Assembly (NCBI GenBank): GCA_947623455.1
Contig: OX392541.1
Span: forward strand, 6,462,701-6,526,700
Source: Mimachlamys varia
Taxonomy: Eukaryota; Mollusca; Bivalvia; Pectinida; Pectinidae
Direction: 5' to 3'
Length of the DNA stretch: 64,000 nucleotides
Position numbers and translations under genes: made by a program
In this document: piece after piece, positions 23,006-35,424 of the stretch
Layout: every line of letters begins with the position of its first letter
Position numbering within the stretch: position 1 is the stretch's first letter
Notes under the pieces: generated by a model
Databases searched by the model: none
What the model was told of the DNA's origin: nothing
The model's input: only the letters and a program-made list of their open reading frames with translations

Positions 23006-23460
23006 CGTTAGTATACTTCAAGTTGCTTTTCCCTGATATTCTGACAAAAGAAATCATCAGACACACTAACACATAAGTTGAAATGATAAAAAGTAACAAC
23101 AACAACAAAAAAAAACATAACAACACACATTTCCTTTCTTACATCTGCAAACAGATCGATCTAAACTTAATACATGCACAATGTACCATCGGGAAACGTA
23201 CAGCACTGTACAAGTGTACATGTACTTTTAGAGTTGTATCAATAAACTAAATACATGTAAATACATTTGTGAAAATTGAGAAGCATATAATAAAGGTTTT
23301 CATATAATGTAGATACGCCAAGAGTCAATTCCGCGATGACGGCTGACAATAACGAGGTGTCGGGAAAGGCACAATGTATTATGACGTCACAATATGAAAG
23401 ACGTCACGTATTGAAACTGTAGTTCAAACCGACAGATCTGAGTTTTCGGCAGTCTAAAGG
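23006..23460. other. Unique sequence between LINE and piggyBac
   Basis: No gene recognised. Contains a few TGACGTCA-like words near 23380-23410. Confidence 0.4.
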
Positions 23461-23882
23461 TTAACCCTTTGAGTGCCACAGTGATCTCCTTAGCGAGTGC
23501 CAAGCCAAATTCTGGTCAAAATGCGATTTGAAAATATATGACGTAGAACAATTGAACAATGGGTCAAACGATGACGTCACGTCATTATGTCAATCTGGCG
23601 TGGCCGGAATGAAAATCGTTAAAAATATTGGATTTTTTAACGTTGTACGTCGGTAAATGTAACACGTACACAACCAACAAAAGTGTTCGTAACATTTACT
23701 GTCATGTATTAATTTCATAATTTTGATAATATATAATATTAAGCCACAAAATGGAATGGAAGTAATGCTGTAAACGATGTGAATTCTTCGCGTAACCTGT
23801 ACCAATTTGCCCGAACAGAAAACCAGAAATAATGTACAAGTTTAGTAAATGTAGTTATAATATGTAAGGACTATATATTTAT

Positions 23883-24870
23883 TTAGTCTTCACGGCGGCA
23901 CCTGTGTCTTGCAAGGCACAATGCATGAAGTCCACGCAAACACCTTGAACATGCTGTACTCGCACGGCGTCTCCCGTTGCCCCTGATACGTGAACACACG
24001 ACACATTCCTTTTGCTGGTGCGGTCTTAGATTGATTAAATGACATCGTCCCGGTTGTCGTTCGGTCTCCCTGTTAGCCAGTTGATCGGTACATAGGCTAT
24101 CCACTAAAGCTTGGATGAATGCCGCCCTGTTCAACTGTATGTTCTGGTCTGTGTTTTGGGAGTAACAAATATATGCATTTAACAAAATTCTATGAATAAT
24201 GTTAAATACTATTTTTTTTCCAGAGCGTAAGGGTTTTGCGGTTATCGTCATACGTTAGAGTCAGCATATCGTTTATATTAAGTCAACACCGCCCATATTC
24301 TTATTGTAAAACTTAACAATGTCGGATTTCCGTCTTCCATCCTTTGCTGCCATGCAGTTGGACACAAGACGGACGGCTTTCCTGTTTTGGCGTTCTCTAT
24401 ATGCACATAGTAGTATATTTCTTTGTCTCATGTAAACAGATTGACCGGCGTTGATGTTTGGTGTTCTAATGGTGTTGGGTTGATCTCTGCTATTAGCACG
24501 TAAAGTTCCTGTAAAATTTGTCCCAGACTGAAAAAGTCTTTTTGCTAGATCTATTGATGGAAAAAAACTGTCAGTAACTAAATGGTATCCCTTATTTAAC
24601 AACTCCGCCGCTTCCAAGAGCGCAAATACAACATAAGACCCCTGTGTTTGTCCAGCAGGAACGGGGCATACCTCCGACCTCTGTATACCGTCATATGGAT
24701 AACATATCCTGTTACAGATTCCAACAACATCCAAACTTTTGCCCCGAATTTGCAGTGCTTTGAAGGAATATACTGAGTTATTTATGTTCTGTTTTTTGTA
24801 TTTACTAATGACTCGTCAATAGTGAGATTCTGAGATGGTATGTAATGTCGGCATATTTTTGTTTTCCCCT
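23883..24870 (-). pseudogene. piggyBac transposase relic
   Basis: Family transposases excise at TTAA using three Asp residues. Minus-strand order: NLTIDESLV, then an in-frame TAA before ITQYIPSKHCKFGAKVW; the catalytic block reads LLESVTGY where most relatives have (C/A)DSKTGY, so the first Asp appears as Glu (about 24709-24732). After a frameshift come LVTDSFFPSIDLAKRL (second Asp, about 24570), YNKNMGGVDLI and a stop (third Asp, about 24280), another frame change, then the C-terminal cysteine/histidine domain ECVVCS ... ACSRCLRGLHALC to 23883. The N-terminal part is missing. It cannot encode an active enzyme. Confidence 0.88.
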
Positions 24871-25029
24871 GCTCTATTACATGTTTACTAGCACCCAACG
24901 AAATCCCATGGGTAAATGGTATTCATGAGACAGCTGACACGGGTAGAGATCTACGAAATCTCAGGAAATTAGTAATGTAAAAAGAACGAGTCGGTGGAAG
25001 AAATATGGTTTCTGTCACTCAGCTGACGG

Positions 25030-25110
25030 AGCATACTTGTTTGACTCAGTTGGTAGAGCCGTGGACTTACACCATCATACAGGGGGGCCGCGGGTCGGAG
25101 CACTCGGTAG
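25030..25110 (+). repeat. Weak tRNA-like (SINE) fragment inside piggyBac
   Basis: GACTCAGTTGGTAGAGCCG resembles an A-box and D-arm, followed 35 bp later by GGCCGCGGGTCGGAGCAC, a poor B-box. Consistent with a degraded tRNA-derived SINE, but it may be coincidence. Confidence 0.3.
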
Positions 25111-26033
25111 GAATGAGTTTGTTCGTGTTCTATTACATTTGTATATTTTAATTGTTATTACTTACCTGTAAATTTATAAATTAAAAAGAACTTTGTTACC
25201 TAGAAATATAACCTTTCTTTTGAACGAAGAAAACCTTTTATAACTTTAAATTTAATATAAACACTGGACATACGTGGGAGAGGAGAAGGACTGACGGCGC
25301 GGGTGCAATGGGATTGGAGAGGAGGTATATCTAGAGCCGAGATAGGTGGGGTAGGGGTAGAAGATGGATATAGAGTTACGGACAGTTCATTACGTATGTT
25401 AGACATTTATGCATGTGAAAGCTTCATTTGGGGCGTTTACATGTTGTAATATTATTAGCTACAGCGACCTGACTAAAGTTATCCACTTTTTTTTACTGCC
25501 TGTTCTGTGCTTTCTTTACATTTTCAACATTTTACTGAAAAAAAGTCGTTGATACTTGTATACAAGATAAAGTTCAGTGAACATTGTACGCTTCCCCATT
25601 TGATACAGTACAGTACACGGTCAGAAAATTGTCGAAGTTCTTAAAAATAAAATGTTAGCGTTTTCCGTTATCAGGTTAACACATTAGATGTTTGTCAGAG
25701 CTACCAGCAAATAATTCTTTTTTCTGAAACAACTTATAACTATAAATGTACACGATTACATCAAATCAACCACCTCAGAAAACCAGTAAATACGACGAAT
25801 TGCGAATGTTGAAGGGGGTAATTTTCAGAATGTTTAAATGTTGATTTCTGGTTCTTATAACCGAAAAATACCAGAATTGAAATGTATAACTGTACTTCAG
25901 TATGCTATTTACATACGCAGTATATATTGTTGCAAAGGAACATCGTTAGTCAAAATAAAAACAAAATCCATAACCTGTGATACGTTGTACCAATTTGGGT
26001 ACTAATCACGGCTGAGAAACGGGCAAAATATCT

Positions 26034-26592
26034 GTGAAAATTTTGCGGTCTATTTTCAAAGCAAAATCACCATGGATTTTTTTTTTCGGGAACAAAGCAA
26101 CAAACGTAGTCTTTGTCAAATATAAAAAAAACATTCCAGATACAATATTTGAATTTAAAGATATCACTGAAAAACTGTCAAAATTTAACAGTAAGCTTAC
26201 CAGTATTATGGTAGCGTTAGCAAAAGAAAAAAAGAGAGCGACTTTTGGCACGTCACTGTACAATGAACTTCTAAAAAACATACAGTACATCTATTATGTT
26301 GAGTCTTAGTAATAGTATGCGAATATTGTATTATTATATTTTTTGCAATCTTTACTTGTTTGTTTCCAAGACGCATTTCCGTAATAGATTGACGGAAAAG
26401 AAAAGCAAGAAATATGCGATTGGAGGCGAAATCCTAGGTGGCATATTGGTTGGTCCTGGAGGTTCCAAACATGGCTGTATAAAGTCATGGTTCTCTGGAG
26501 GATACGGTCGAAACTACGGAGCAAACAATCGAGCTGCCATTATTTCGTCCGATCTGCTGAAAGACGGAAACGCCGTCTGTGACGTCATTTAA
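26034..26592 (+). CDS. Two unrecognised coding-like frames in the piggyBac right half
   Basis: Frame 1 (26034-26309, 91 codons) contains FEFKDITEKLSKFNSKL and LAKEKKRATFGTSLYNELL; frame 2 (26296-26592, 98 codons) contains TEKKSKKYAIGGEILGG, SKHGCIKSWF and ends NAVCDVI. Composition is less biased than in neighbouring chance frames, and a polypyrimidine/AG-like site (GTTTGTTTCCAAG) precedes the conserved-looking half of frame 2. I do not recognise either. They may be captured host exons or an accessory gene of the element; equally, both may be chance. Confidence 0.25.
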
Positions 26593-26717
26593 TAGTTGAT
26601 GACGTCATTGCTATTGTTGAACTGCCGGATTTCGGAGAGCCTACAAATAGGCTCTCTGGCACTCAACGGTAGTAGCTTAGAGCCTATATATAGGCTCTGT
26701 GGCACTCTATGGGTTAA

Positions 26718-26845
26718 ACTATGTTATTAAAGTACTGGTATTGTTTATTATTAACTTACATATAGCTGCATGAGAAAGTTTGTAAAACTATGTTATTGAA
26801 GTACTGATACTGTTTATTTTGGACGTACATGTACATGTATATAGC
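26718..26845 (+). repeat. Block W, copy 2a
   Basis: ACTATGTTATTAAAGTACTGG ... TGTACATGTATATAGCTG matches 15356-15485. It is cut on the left by the piggyBac element and on the right by satellite array C. Confidence 0.75.
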
Positions 26846-27369
26846 TGTCGTATCGTAATATCGAAATATCGTCCGATCGTCCTGTCCTATCGTCATATCG
26901 TCCTATCGTCATATCGTCCTGTCGTATCGTAATATCGTCATATCGTTATGTCGTATCGTAATATCGTCCTATCGTCCTGTTGTATCGTAATATCGTATTT
27001 AGTCCTATCGTCCTGTCGTATCGTAATATCGTCCTATCGTCATATCGTATCGTCCTATCGTCCTATCGTTATGTCGTATCGTAATATCGTAATATCGTAA
27101 TATCGTCCTATCGTTATATCGTATCGTAATATCGTTATATCGTATCGTAATATCGTATTATCGTCCTATCGTTATATCGTATCGTCCTATCGTATCGTCC
27201 TATCGTCCTATCGTATCGTCCTGTCGTATCGTCCTATCGTCCTTTCTTATCGTCCTATCGTCCTGTCCTATCGTCCTGTCGTATCGTCATATCGTAATAT
27301 CGTTATATCGCTTTGTATAAAACGAAGGAAAACGAAGCGATATTACGATGTCCCGAATCAGCCACCATA
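26846..27369 (-). repeat. ATCGT satellite array C with right terminus
   Basis: Begins abruptly after ATAGC in block W and ends with the inverted terminus GTCCCGAATCAGCCACCATA at 27350-27369. Same 8-bp word grammar as array B, with more degenerate words (for example TCCGATCGT, TTTCTTATCGT). No core segment is attached. Confidence 0.85.
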
Positions 27370-27376
27370 GCCTACC

Positions 27377-28243
27377 TATGGTGGTTGATTCGGGACATCG
27401 TAATATCGCTTCGTTTTATACAACGCGATATCACGATATCACGATATGACGATACGAAATGACGATACCACGATACGATATCACGACACAACAGTCGCAA
27501 ATATGTACACACTTATGTATGTAAAACCGTACCATATAATAAGCAACATTCATATTATATGCATTAACTTACCTCAGTTAAGCATCAGGTTTGTTTGCAA
27601 ATGGCCGATGAACCCCGGTTTGAAGCGACGCATGCGTAGACAAGGTAGTGATGATATCGTAATATCGTCCTATCGTCATATCGTTATATCGTATCGTTCT
27701 ATCGTCATATCGTTATATCGTATCGTAATATCGTAATATCGTTATATCGTCCTATCGTCATATCGTTATATCGTATCGTCCTATCGTTCTATCGTCATAT
27801 CGTTATATCGTATCGTAATATCGTCATATTGTATCGTCCTATCGTTATGTCGTATCGTAATATCGTCCTATCGTTATATCGTATCATATTATCGTCCTAT
27901 CGTCATATCGTTATATCGTATCGTCCTATCGTTATATCGTATCGTAATATCGTCATATCGTCCTATCGTCAAATTGTTATATCGTATCGGCCTATCGTAT
28001 CATCCTATCGTCCTATCGTATCGTCCTATCGTTATTTCGTATCGTAATATCGTGCTATCGTATCGTCCTATCGTCCTATCGTATCGTGATATCGTTATTT
28101 CGTATCGTTGTGTCGTGATATCGTATCGTGGTATCATCATTTCGTATCGTCATATCGCTATTTCGTATCGTCATATCATAATATCGTTATTTCGCGTTGT
28201 ATAAAACGAAGCGATATTACGATGTCCCGAATCAGCCACCATA
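27377..28243. mobile_element. Complete small ACGAT-array element (termini, arrays, core)
   Basis: 867 bp bounded by inverted termini: TATGGTGGTTGATTCGGGAC at 27377 and GTCCCGAATCAGCCACCATA ending at 28243. Order: left terminus, short ACGAT array (about 27420-27490), core (27496-27655), long ATCGT array (about 27656-28195), right terminus. Array polarity flips at the core, so the unit is an imperfect foldback. This is the best view of the whole element; no transposase is encoded, so any mobility would be driven in trans. Confidence 0.75.
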
Positions 28244-28652
28244 ACGATACGATATCACGACACAACGATACGATATCACGATACTACGATACGATATCAC
28301 CATATCACGATACGAAATAACGATAGCACGATATGACGATAGTACGATATTACGATGCGATGTAACGATATTACGATATAACTATTTGACGATAGGACCA
28401 TATGACGATACGATAGAACGATATGACGATAGAACGATACAATATAACGATGTTACGATACGATATAACGATATGACGATACGATATAACGATATAACGA
28501 TACGATATAACGACAGGACGATGCGATATTACTATAGGACGATATAACGATATTACGATATTACCATGCATATAACGATATGACGATATGGCGATATTAC
28601 GATATCATCACTACCATGTCTACGCATGCGTCGCTTCAAAACGAGGTTAGTA
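28244..28652 (+). repeat. ACGAT array F plus inverted core fragment
   Basis: Starts directly after the preceding terminus with ACGATACGATATCACGAC, runs in ACGAT polarity to about 28602, then joins an inverted core piece containing GTCTACGCATGCGTCGCTTC. Its left terminus is missing, suggesting formation by recombination between neighbouring elements. Confidence 0.75.
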
Positions 28653-30003
28653 AAGATATGCTATTGAAGTACTGAAACTGTTTTGGACTTACATATAGCT
28701 GTATGATGAATGTAGTGAATCTATGTTGTTGTAGTACCAGTATGTATATTTTTGACAGTGCTGTATGAGCAAGCTGGTATAGCTAAGGTATTCGTCATTG
28801 GTTAAATCGTTTCGATTTAAGTGCTTTAAGTTAAAGCATTTTTTGTTTGATAAACTTTCGTGTACGGTTATGAAAATCAACGCTTTTTATGCCACTTTAT
28901 TAGCCTTTGGAACTTCATATCTGATGCAGTTTTGAGCTTTATGTAGAAAACGTCAGAACTTTTTTGTGTTTTCATTAATTCCTCTCAAATTTGGTATTTT
29001 ACTTTAAAATGCAAAGATCTCCTTCTGGAGATCTCCTCCTACAGTTTTCAACCGATCTCTTCCAAACGTGGTGAGTTTTATAACCATACCAATAATGTAG
29101 AAAACGTCAGCTGTTTTTATGCGTTTTTTATAATTCCTTTCAAGTTTGGTATAATACTTATAATGCTTAACTATATTTCTGGTTTTGTTAAATTGTTCCA
29201 ACTTTTCGTGTAACACAGCGGTGTATAATTGCCAAATATGGGCATTATGTAGAAAATGTGTTCCTGTCATCAACTTGTATTGTCCAGAAATCTCCTCCTA
29301 CAGTTTTCAACTGATTTCTTTCAAACATGGTACATGTAATATCTATTAATTATCATGACATAAGGTTGGTTGTGTTTTAATCTGAACGGCAGTTTGATTT
29401 GACACAATTTACTAGAGAAATTATCGTTCGTGGAACTAAGTAGAAAAAAAATTGTTTACTTTTGCTAATTTTTGTGTGCACAACTAGACAACGCACAGTT
29501 TAGAATTTCATCTGTATTCCACTTAACTTTTGGCATTGACTACTTTTAATATCGGTACTTTCTGATAGGGTCCGAAGGGCGTAACATGCCCCCGCTTGCG
29601 GTGCTCTTGTTGTTGATCTTTACCTCTGACAAACGTAGTTACTGATATAGCGGACAGCGGGTCATCCGTGTTTTACACACACATTTCTAGTTTTGTTAAC
29701 ATTTCATAAAGGAATTACGGAGGCACATTTTATAAAACCAGAAAGCATGGTCAAATGTTTTCCTCTGACGTTTCTTTATAAAATGTGCAGCAGCCTAACA
29801 ACTGAAGCTCATGTCTTAATAATTCTCATCATTAATCACCTTAATGAATCTTTGTAATGTATTCAACCTTCCAATATTTGGTAAAATTCTAACCCCCTCC
29901 CATTTTGTGTCAACACCTTAGAGTTTTAGACCTGCCTCGTTAAGTTCCATGAGATTATTGCAATTCTAAGATAACGCATAAGTATCAACCATGAGTTGAT
30001 AAT
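28653..30003 (+). repeat. Block W, copy 2b
   Basis: Matches 15430-16866 of copy 1 with landmarks TAGTGAATCTATGTTGTTG, CCTCCTACAGTTTTCAAC and GAAGGGCGTA(A/T)CATGCCCCCGC. Ends at GATAAT (29998-30003), where copy 1 continues into block X but this copy is interrupted. Confidence 0.75.
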
Positions 30004-30117
30004 AGATCAGTTTCATAATCGCCTCGGTATTTAATCAAAGTACTGAAAGTACTGAAACGCTAAAACTTCAAACAATAGTATATACATTTCGACAGCTATA
30101 TAAGTGTTTTTGTTGTA

Positions 30118-32105
30118 GGATCTGGGGTGTGGTGTTCGGGGGTGAATACATTTAAAAAAGGAGGAGGAGTAGTGTGGAAGATTTTAATTGTACAAAGGAT
30201 TTAGGTCGCCTTCTAGCTTCGAGCTAAAGGGAATTTCCCTTTAGCTGTGTGGTAGAGCGTCCGACTAGAAACTTGAAGATCGAGGGTTCGATTCCCTGTG
30301 GAAGTACACTATTTTCTTTCCTGTTACAAATGAAAACGGATGTAATGTAGCAATTTAAACTTTTCGTTTCATTTCATTCTATACTGATTTCAATCTTTAT
30401 ATGTGAAAGTCCTAAATGGCTGTTTTTCAGCCATTTTGTTTTTCTGATCAGTTACAAAATCAAAAGGACACGACAGTAGGGACTAAGGAACCTACATATG
30501 AAATATGAGAAAGATCCCTTTAGTAGTTGTCAATTAGTTAACAATCTTTCAATGCCTAAATTAAAGATGGCCGCCTTTCCGCCATTTGGTTTTTACTCAT
30601 CAGTATGAAATCAAACGGGCATATCAAAGCACAATGTGAAACCTACATATGCAATGTGAAAAACTGACTGAAAAAGTTTTTAACACAATAAAACAAAACT
30701 TTTCATGTTAACATTATCGTTCGGAGGAAGGTAAATGAATCATTAAAATATACGCTGCTTGTAGTTAGCACAATGGATATTAGATAAAAAAATAAAAGGA
30801 TTCGCAAACATATCTTTCGTTACAAATGATAGTTCGAACTACAAATTGTATCTAATTTATCATAAAATGTCACAATAAACAGTCAAATTGTTGTTCCAAA
30901 AGAACGACGGCCAATTACGATATCTTTGCCAAGGTGGAGCAAAATATTGGTATGCACACTTACATCTCTAGGCCTAATTTTCAATTATCAAGTTCATTTT
31001 CAAAGCAGGGAAAATTACATGTATGTTGGCCGTTGCCTATGTATAAAGGGCCACACATAATTACGGGAATGTACACTATATATAGGTTTTTGCACACCAT
31101 AGAAATAATATAAGTGTTATTTCTACTAAATAACTTATATTGTGTCAATTGCTATGTACACTATACAGGTAATGGTAAAGTTTCGTTAAAACAAAAATGT
31201 GAACCTACAGTCAGGAACGTATATGTCCCTGTTACAGTGTATATTGATATGTGAAGCACAACGAACGTAATTATAAAACCACGAACTTTTGCTCGCCTTA
31301 GAAAAGTATAAGTGTTATTTTCAATGAATCAAGTGTTTTGCCAATTAATATGTACATTATTCAGGTTCTGATAATGTCTCATTAAAAATTGTATACTCAG
31401 TACAATATTAAGTAAGAAAATCGATCAAGTTTGTGCATTCAGTATAGATATATATATCACAAAGTTAGTGACAATCAGGGGAAGTAACTCGTAAATAACA
31501 TAATCATATCCAGGGGGTGGATTTTCACTGTAATTACGAATTGATAATTCCGACCGACAAATTGGTCGAGTATTTTGGTTTACGTACATGTATAAGGTAA
31601 TATAACATTGAAATCAAAATCAGTGTATTTGGCTATGCGCGATTATATAATCAAAGTTTAACAGCAAAGTACACCATGCCAAGAATTCCGCGAGCCGTAT
31701 ACGAGTGTCAAGCACAGAGAGTATATATATAGCATGGATGTATGTGTATACACGAGAGGTCAGCCACCAACAGAGACGTAATATTTAAATGAGCCGTGGG
31801 AGTGAAAAACTGATTTCTTTGTTACAAATCGCATATAGATTATTAAAGTCATCATAATTATTAACAATACCATGGGAACATCATTTCCTGTTAGGTGTAG
31901 GCTTTCAAATAGTTCAAATATCATGAGATTGGTAGCAATTCAAGCTTTCCGGAGCGGGAGGGGGAAAATGACATGGGTCAAAGGTTACAGAATAGTGGCA
32001 GCAATAGACGCAAACTAGTAGTTTTAGCGCTAAAAATAGTCGCTGTATCAAAGTCAAAACGAGGCGGAGGTTGTAAGACTGACTTCCGGTTAACTGTCAA
32101 ACCAT
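30118..32105 (+). repeat. Large inverted repeat, left arm
   Basis: About 2 kb that recurs inverted at 36897-38870, with a further inverted stretch of about 50 bp at 35425-35475. Landmarks: GTGGTGTTCGGGGGTGAATAC at the outer end, the tRNA-like segment at 30233-30306, TTGTGTCAATTGCTATGTAC-type sequence in the middle, and GTTTTAGCGCTAAA at the inner end. Identity by eye is roughly 80-85 percent with indels. Confidence 0.75.
30233..30306 (+). repeat. tRNA-like segment in the left arm
   Basis: TTAGCTGTGTGGTAGAGCG (A-box-like, D-arm) and GAGGGTTCGATTCCCTG (perfect B-box with T-arm) lie at tRNA-like spacing, ending GTGGAAGTAC. The anticodon arm does not pair convincingly by eye, so this is a tRNA-derived SINE or promoter module, not a tRNA gene. 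The right-arm counterpart is at 38682-38755. Confidence 0.6.
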
Positions 32106-33185
32106 TATTAACATAGCGAGTAGCCGGTGGCTCTTGCTGCATTATGGCGATTATCATATGTGAACCGAAAGAAATATTTAGGGAAGACAGCAAAAGTATT
32201 ATTTTAAAATAAGGCTAACTTGACGCTACACCGTATAAGGCCGTTACGCTGGATCGACGGAGACAACCAAATTAAAGCGAACAGGCGAACTCCAACCCCA
32301 TCATGAATTCAAAACGATCTTAGATAGACTTATCATAGTGATTCAGGTAATGAAATGAAATAAACAATTTTATTATATTACAAAAATGTATAAAATAGTG
32401 AATACTAGAAAAAAAATGTGTTTTCCACTTTTGTGTTGATTAATTAATTCTTACTTTTACCACGGAATTATATTTGATATCCAAGTCCGTGCTAAAGCCA
32501 TACGTCTAGAGCTGTCTGTGTGATTTTTACATACAAACAGGACATTTTGGTTCAAGTTTTATCAAAACATGTCAATGAAAACATGAACATCATACATTTT
32601 ACGTTTTAGTCCAGTCAAAATATGGATTAAACGGGACAAAATTGCAACAGAATGTCAAATAAGCGTGCCAAAATTTACCATGGGAATTTTTTGTTTTTGC
32701 TCAAATTGGGGTCAAGAAATTCAGCGTAATTGTACACTGAGCCAAATTTGAAGCGTAATAACTAATTATTACACAATTCTGATTGTGAAATGAATAGCTA
32801 TATTTCATAACAAGTTTATGTTAAATCCAGATTAGCCAAAATCATTTTACTGATATGTCATGCTGAAAAGAAAAGATCTATCAATATCCCTAAAAATCCT
32901 TTTTACTTGACGATAATATCTTTTTCACATTTCAAGTGCAGAAAATATCATTTAAAAATCTCTGTAGCAAAATAAGATCGTATTTATTTTTCAATAATGG
33001 CATTTATTTTATTTGCCTTTGATAGGTAATTAAATTTTATTTACACACAAAAAAAGTCGTCAAAATGTGCTGATTTTGCACTTTTTCGAAATCCATATTG
33101 AATGTTTTACATATTTCCTTCACATGTGTTTATTGATAAGAAAGACAAACTCTCAAGTCATTTTCATTTCCATTAGTGATTTCAT

Positions 33186-33557
33186 TTAAAGGCCCGATAT
33201 ACGTAACTTTCGGCAAAACTTGAAGCGAAAATCAAGCCTTATAACTTTTTTATATTTATAGATTAATTTTTTTTAGTTAAGATGAAATGATATGAGCAAT
33301 ATTCAAGATGAATTCTTACGCGGTTTCCGGTACAACAGCAGTTGAAACTGGGTATTTGTAAACACGCGTCCATTTTGAACTGGACAACACCTGAATTATT
33401 TTCAATTCTTTCGATTTTTCTGTCAAGTTTCTTATTAGTTACCGCTCAGGTTTACTTCGTTTTAGGCTTATTTTTGCATGGTTATCAAGTTGATATTTTT
33501 TCAAAATGTTTCAGAATCACGAAAAATTTCATGAAGTTACGTATATTGGGCCTTTAA
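33186..33557. mobile_element. TTAA-flanked MITE, AGGCCCGATATACGTAAC ends
   Basis: Element 33190-33553 (364 bp) begins AGGCCCGATATACGTAAC and ends inverted GTTACGTATATTGGGCCT. TTAA lies directly outside both ends (33186-33189 and 33554-33557). A second member starts at 49110 in the same orientation. A TTAA duplication suggests mobilisation by a piggyBac-type transposase. The 71-codon frame inside is chance. Confidence 0.75.
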
Positions 33558-35424
33558 AGTGTGAACATTGCTCGAATAAGATAAATGAGCCAATACGCTT
33601 AAAACCAAACCAGAAAAACACTACCTTATTCAGTTTAATCTGGACGGTTCACTATTCTGAACAACAAAACTCCTTATTTCTCTGCCAAGTTAAATCAGAT
33701 TACCTGAGGACTTTATACCATGAAAGCATGTGGAAAGATTTTAACAATCTGTGCTTTACATTATTAAATACAAGTTGCATGAATTGAAAAATCATTTAAT
33801 ATTGACATTGAAACAGTTCAAAATTGGCCCCATAGCTAACTTTCAAGATTTAGAAAAATAAACTGTATGAAAGCATAATGTCTCGTATAAGAATACAATA
33901 AATATGTAATGTATTAATACATTTATTCATATCTAGCAATGGTATTTATGATAATTTTTATTTTCTGTTGTCGGGGAAGTTCAACATTCGGATGGTTTTA
34001 AGTGACTTTGACTGTGCAATAATTTCTATCGATTTAATTTACTTGTTTGTATTAAACATGAACTAGTTGTAGCGTAGACCCACCATTAACAAAATATAAA
34101 AATATGTTTTGTTGTAATTTTGTCCTGGTTCGGCAAGGGACGTATATACGTCCCTGATGTGACAGATCTCTGTAGGGTCAGGTGAGGACGTAAAACTCTC
34201 AAAATAATAATAAAATAACCCTGGTTCGGCCTGTTTTGGCTATTTTCAATTTTGACTGTACTATATTTTTCTAAAAAATCTATGTAATAGGGTAATTTTT
34301 AATGTAATTTGTCCGTTTATAATATAACCGTATCGCGTTGCGCGACATTTGACCGTGCGTCATGTACTGTAAGTCTACCTTATATGTATGTAATGTCCAG
34401 TTTACCTATGTGACGTCATCATTATATTTGTCCATGTGGTGTCTTTTGTGGTCACTTTGTTAGGGTTTGGCGGGGAAATGAACGTAGCCATTGTCTACGG
34501 ACGGAGAAAATATTCTGTAGCCGTCAAGACCATTTTTAGCATTTACAATTGTCCTGGATATTCCAGATGATATTCAATAGACCCTTGACCCATTGTTAGG
34601 GGTCATTAACTACGTTAACTACGTTAACGTTAACAAACCAAATAAACAACAACTGGAACTAAAAAGATGTGTTTGCCCTCATTTTTACATCTATACCTGT
34701 TACACTGGCACAAGAGCCAAACCTGAACTTAATCTACCCTTAATTATTTGCATGTGATGCTATAATAAGCTATAGTTAAAAACAAATGTATGTTTACTCT
34801 TTCAATGCCGCGTCACCTTCCAGAGTCAAATGTCTGATTCTTTATTTAGAAGAAAAAAAATATAATATACCTGCTAGATCTATATTTATATCGTGTATTT
34901 ATGAAAACAAAGTATTGTATAAGACGGGTGTTCTAGGCGATGTGACATTTTAGACGTTTGTGCACCGACTTGTGTACGTGTCAAGTACGAGTTAGTAAGT
35001 AACTACGATCAAGACTTCAGGTAGATTGACGATACTGGCGATCGGGTGTGATCGATTTTCAACGGTCATAAGTTATATAAATTAATTATATAATAACCCT
35101 AATTTAGATCTAAGTATGAGAAACAGTTACCTCGCAACACGGATATGATGAGGTTTTTAATTTATTGCCGACCACAGGAGTCATACCCATTTTCAGCACC
35201 CTATGTGTACCTGTGACGGCTTGAACACATGTGCCCTCGTCAAGCACCGGTAAAAAGCAGCATGCCGTAATATTGACTGATGAATGTGATAGCATTTACT
35301 ACAGTACACTCTTTAATATGTACACGTGGTCATGATCGACATGTATATGTCAATACTTTGTTGCTTTCTTGACTATATATATATCTGTTTGTGATTCATG
35401 TGTTTACAACTCACAACTCAACAT
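33558..35424. other. AT-rich interior, nothing recognised
   Basis: No gene recognised. Contains a perfect 18-bp palindrome GGGACGTATATACGTCCC near 34138-34155, with looser relatives near 31217-31238 and 37783-37800, and repeated GTTAACTACGTTAAC near 34608-34632. Confidence 0.35.

Larger units (their letters stand above)
23461..26717 (-). mobile_element. piggyBac transposon with TTAA target duplications
   Basis: TTAA at 23461-23464 and 26714-26717 flanks a 3249-bp element. The ends are CCCTTTGAGTGCCACAG and, inverted, CCCATAGAGTGCCACAG. Subterminal repeats of GAGTGCCA occur twice at the left; at the right the word CTNTGGCACTC occurs twice with palindromes such as GAGCCTATATATAGGCTC. The left half holds a decayed transposase on the minus strand. 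The right half holds two coding-like frames on the plus strand (26034-26592). It abuts block W copy 2a at 26718. Confidence 0.9.

Noticed and set aside
13918..28652. CRISPR-like array
   Set aside because: No constant repeat separated by unique spacers; units are 8 and 5 bp; the context is eukaryotic transposons and there are no cas genes.
30233..30306. Functional tRNA gene
   Set aside because: A- and B-boxes are good, but the anticodon arm does not pair and the sequence is repeated inside a larger duplicated element, so SINE-like.
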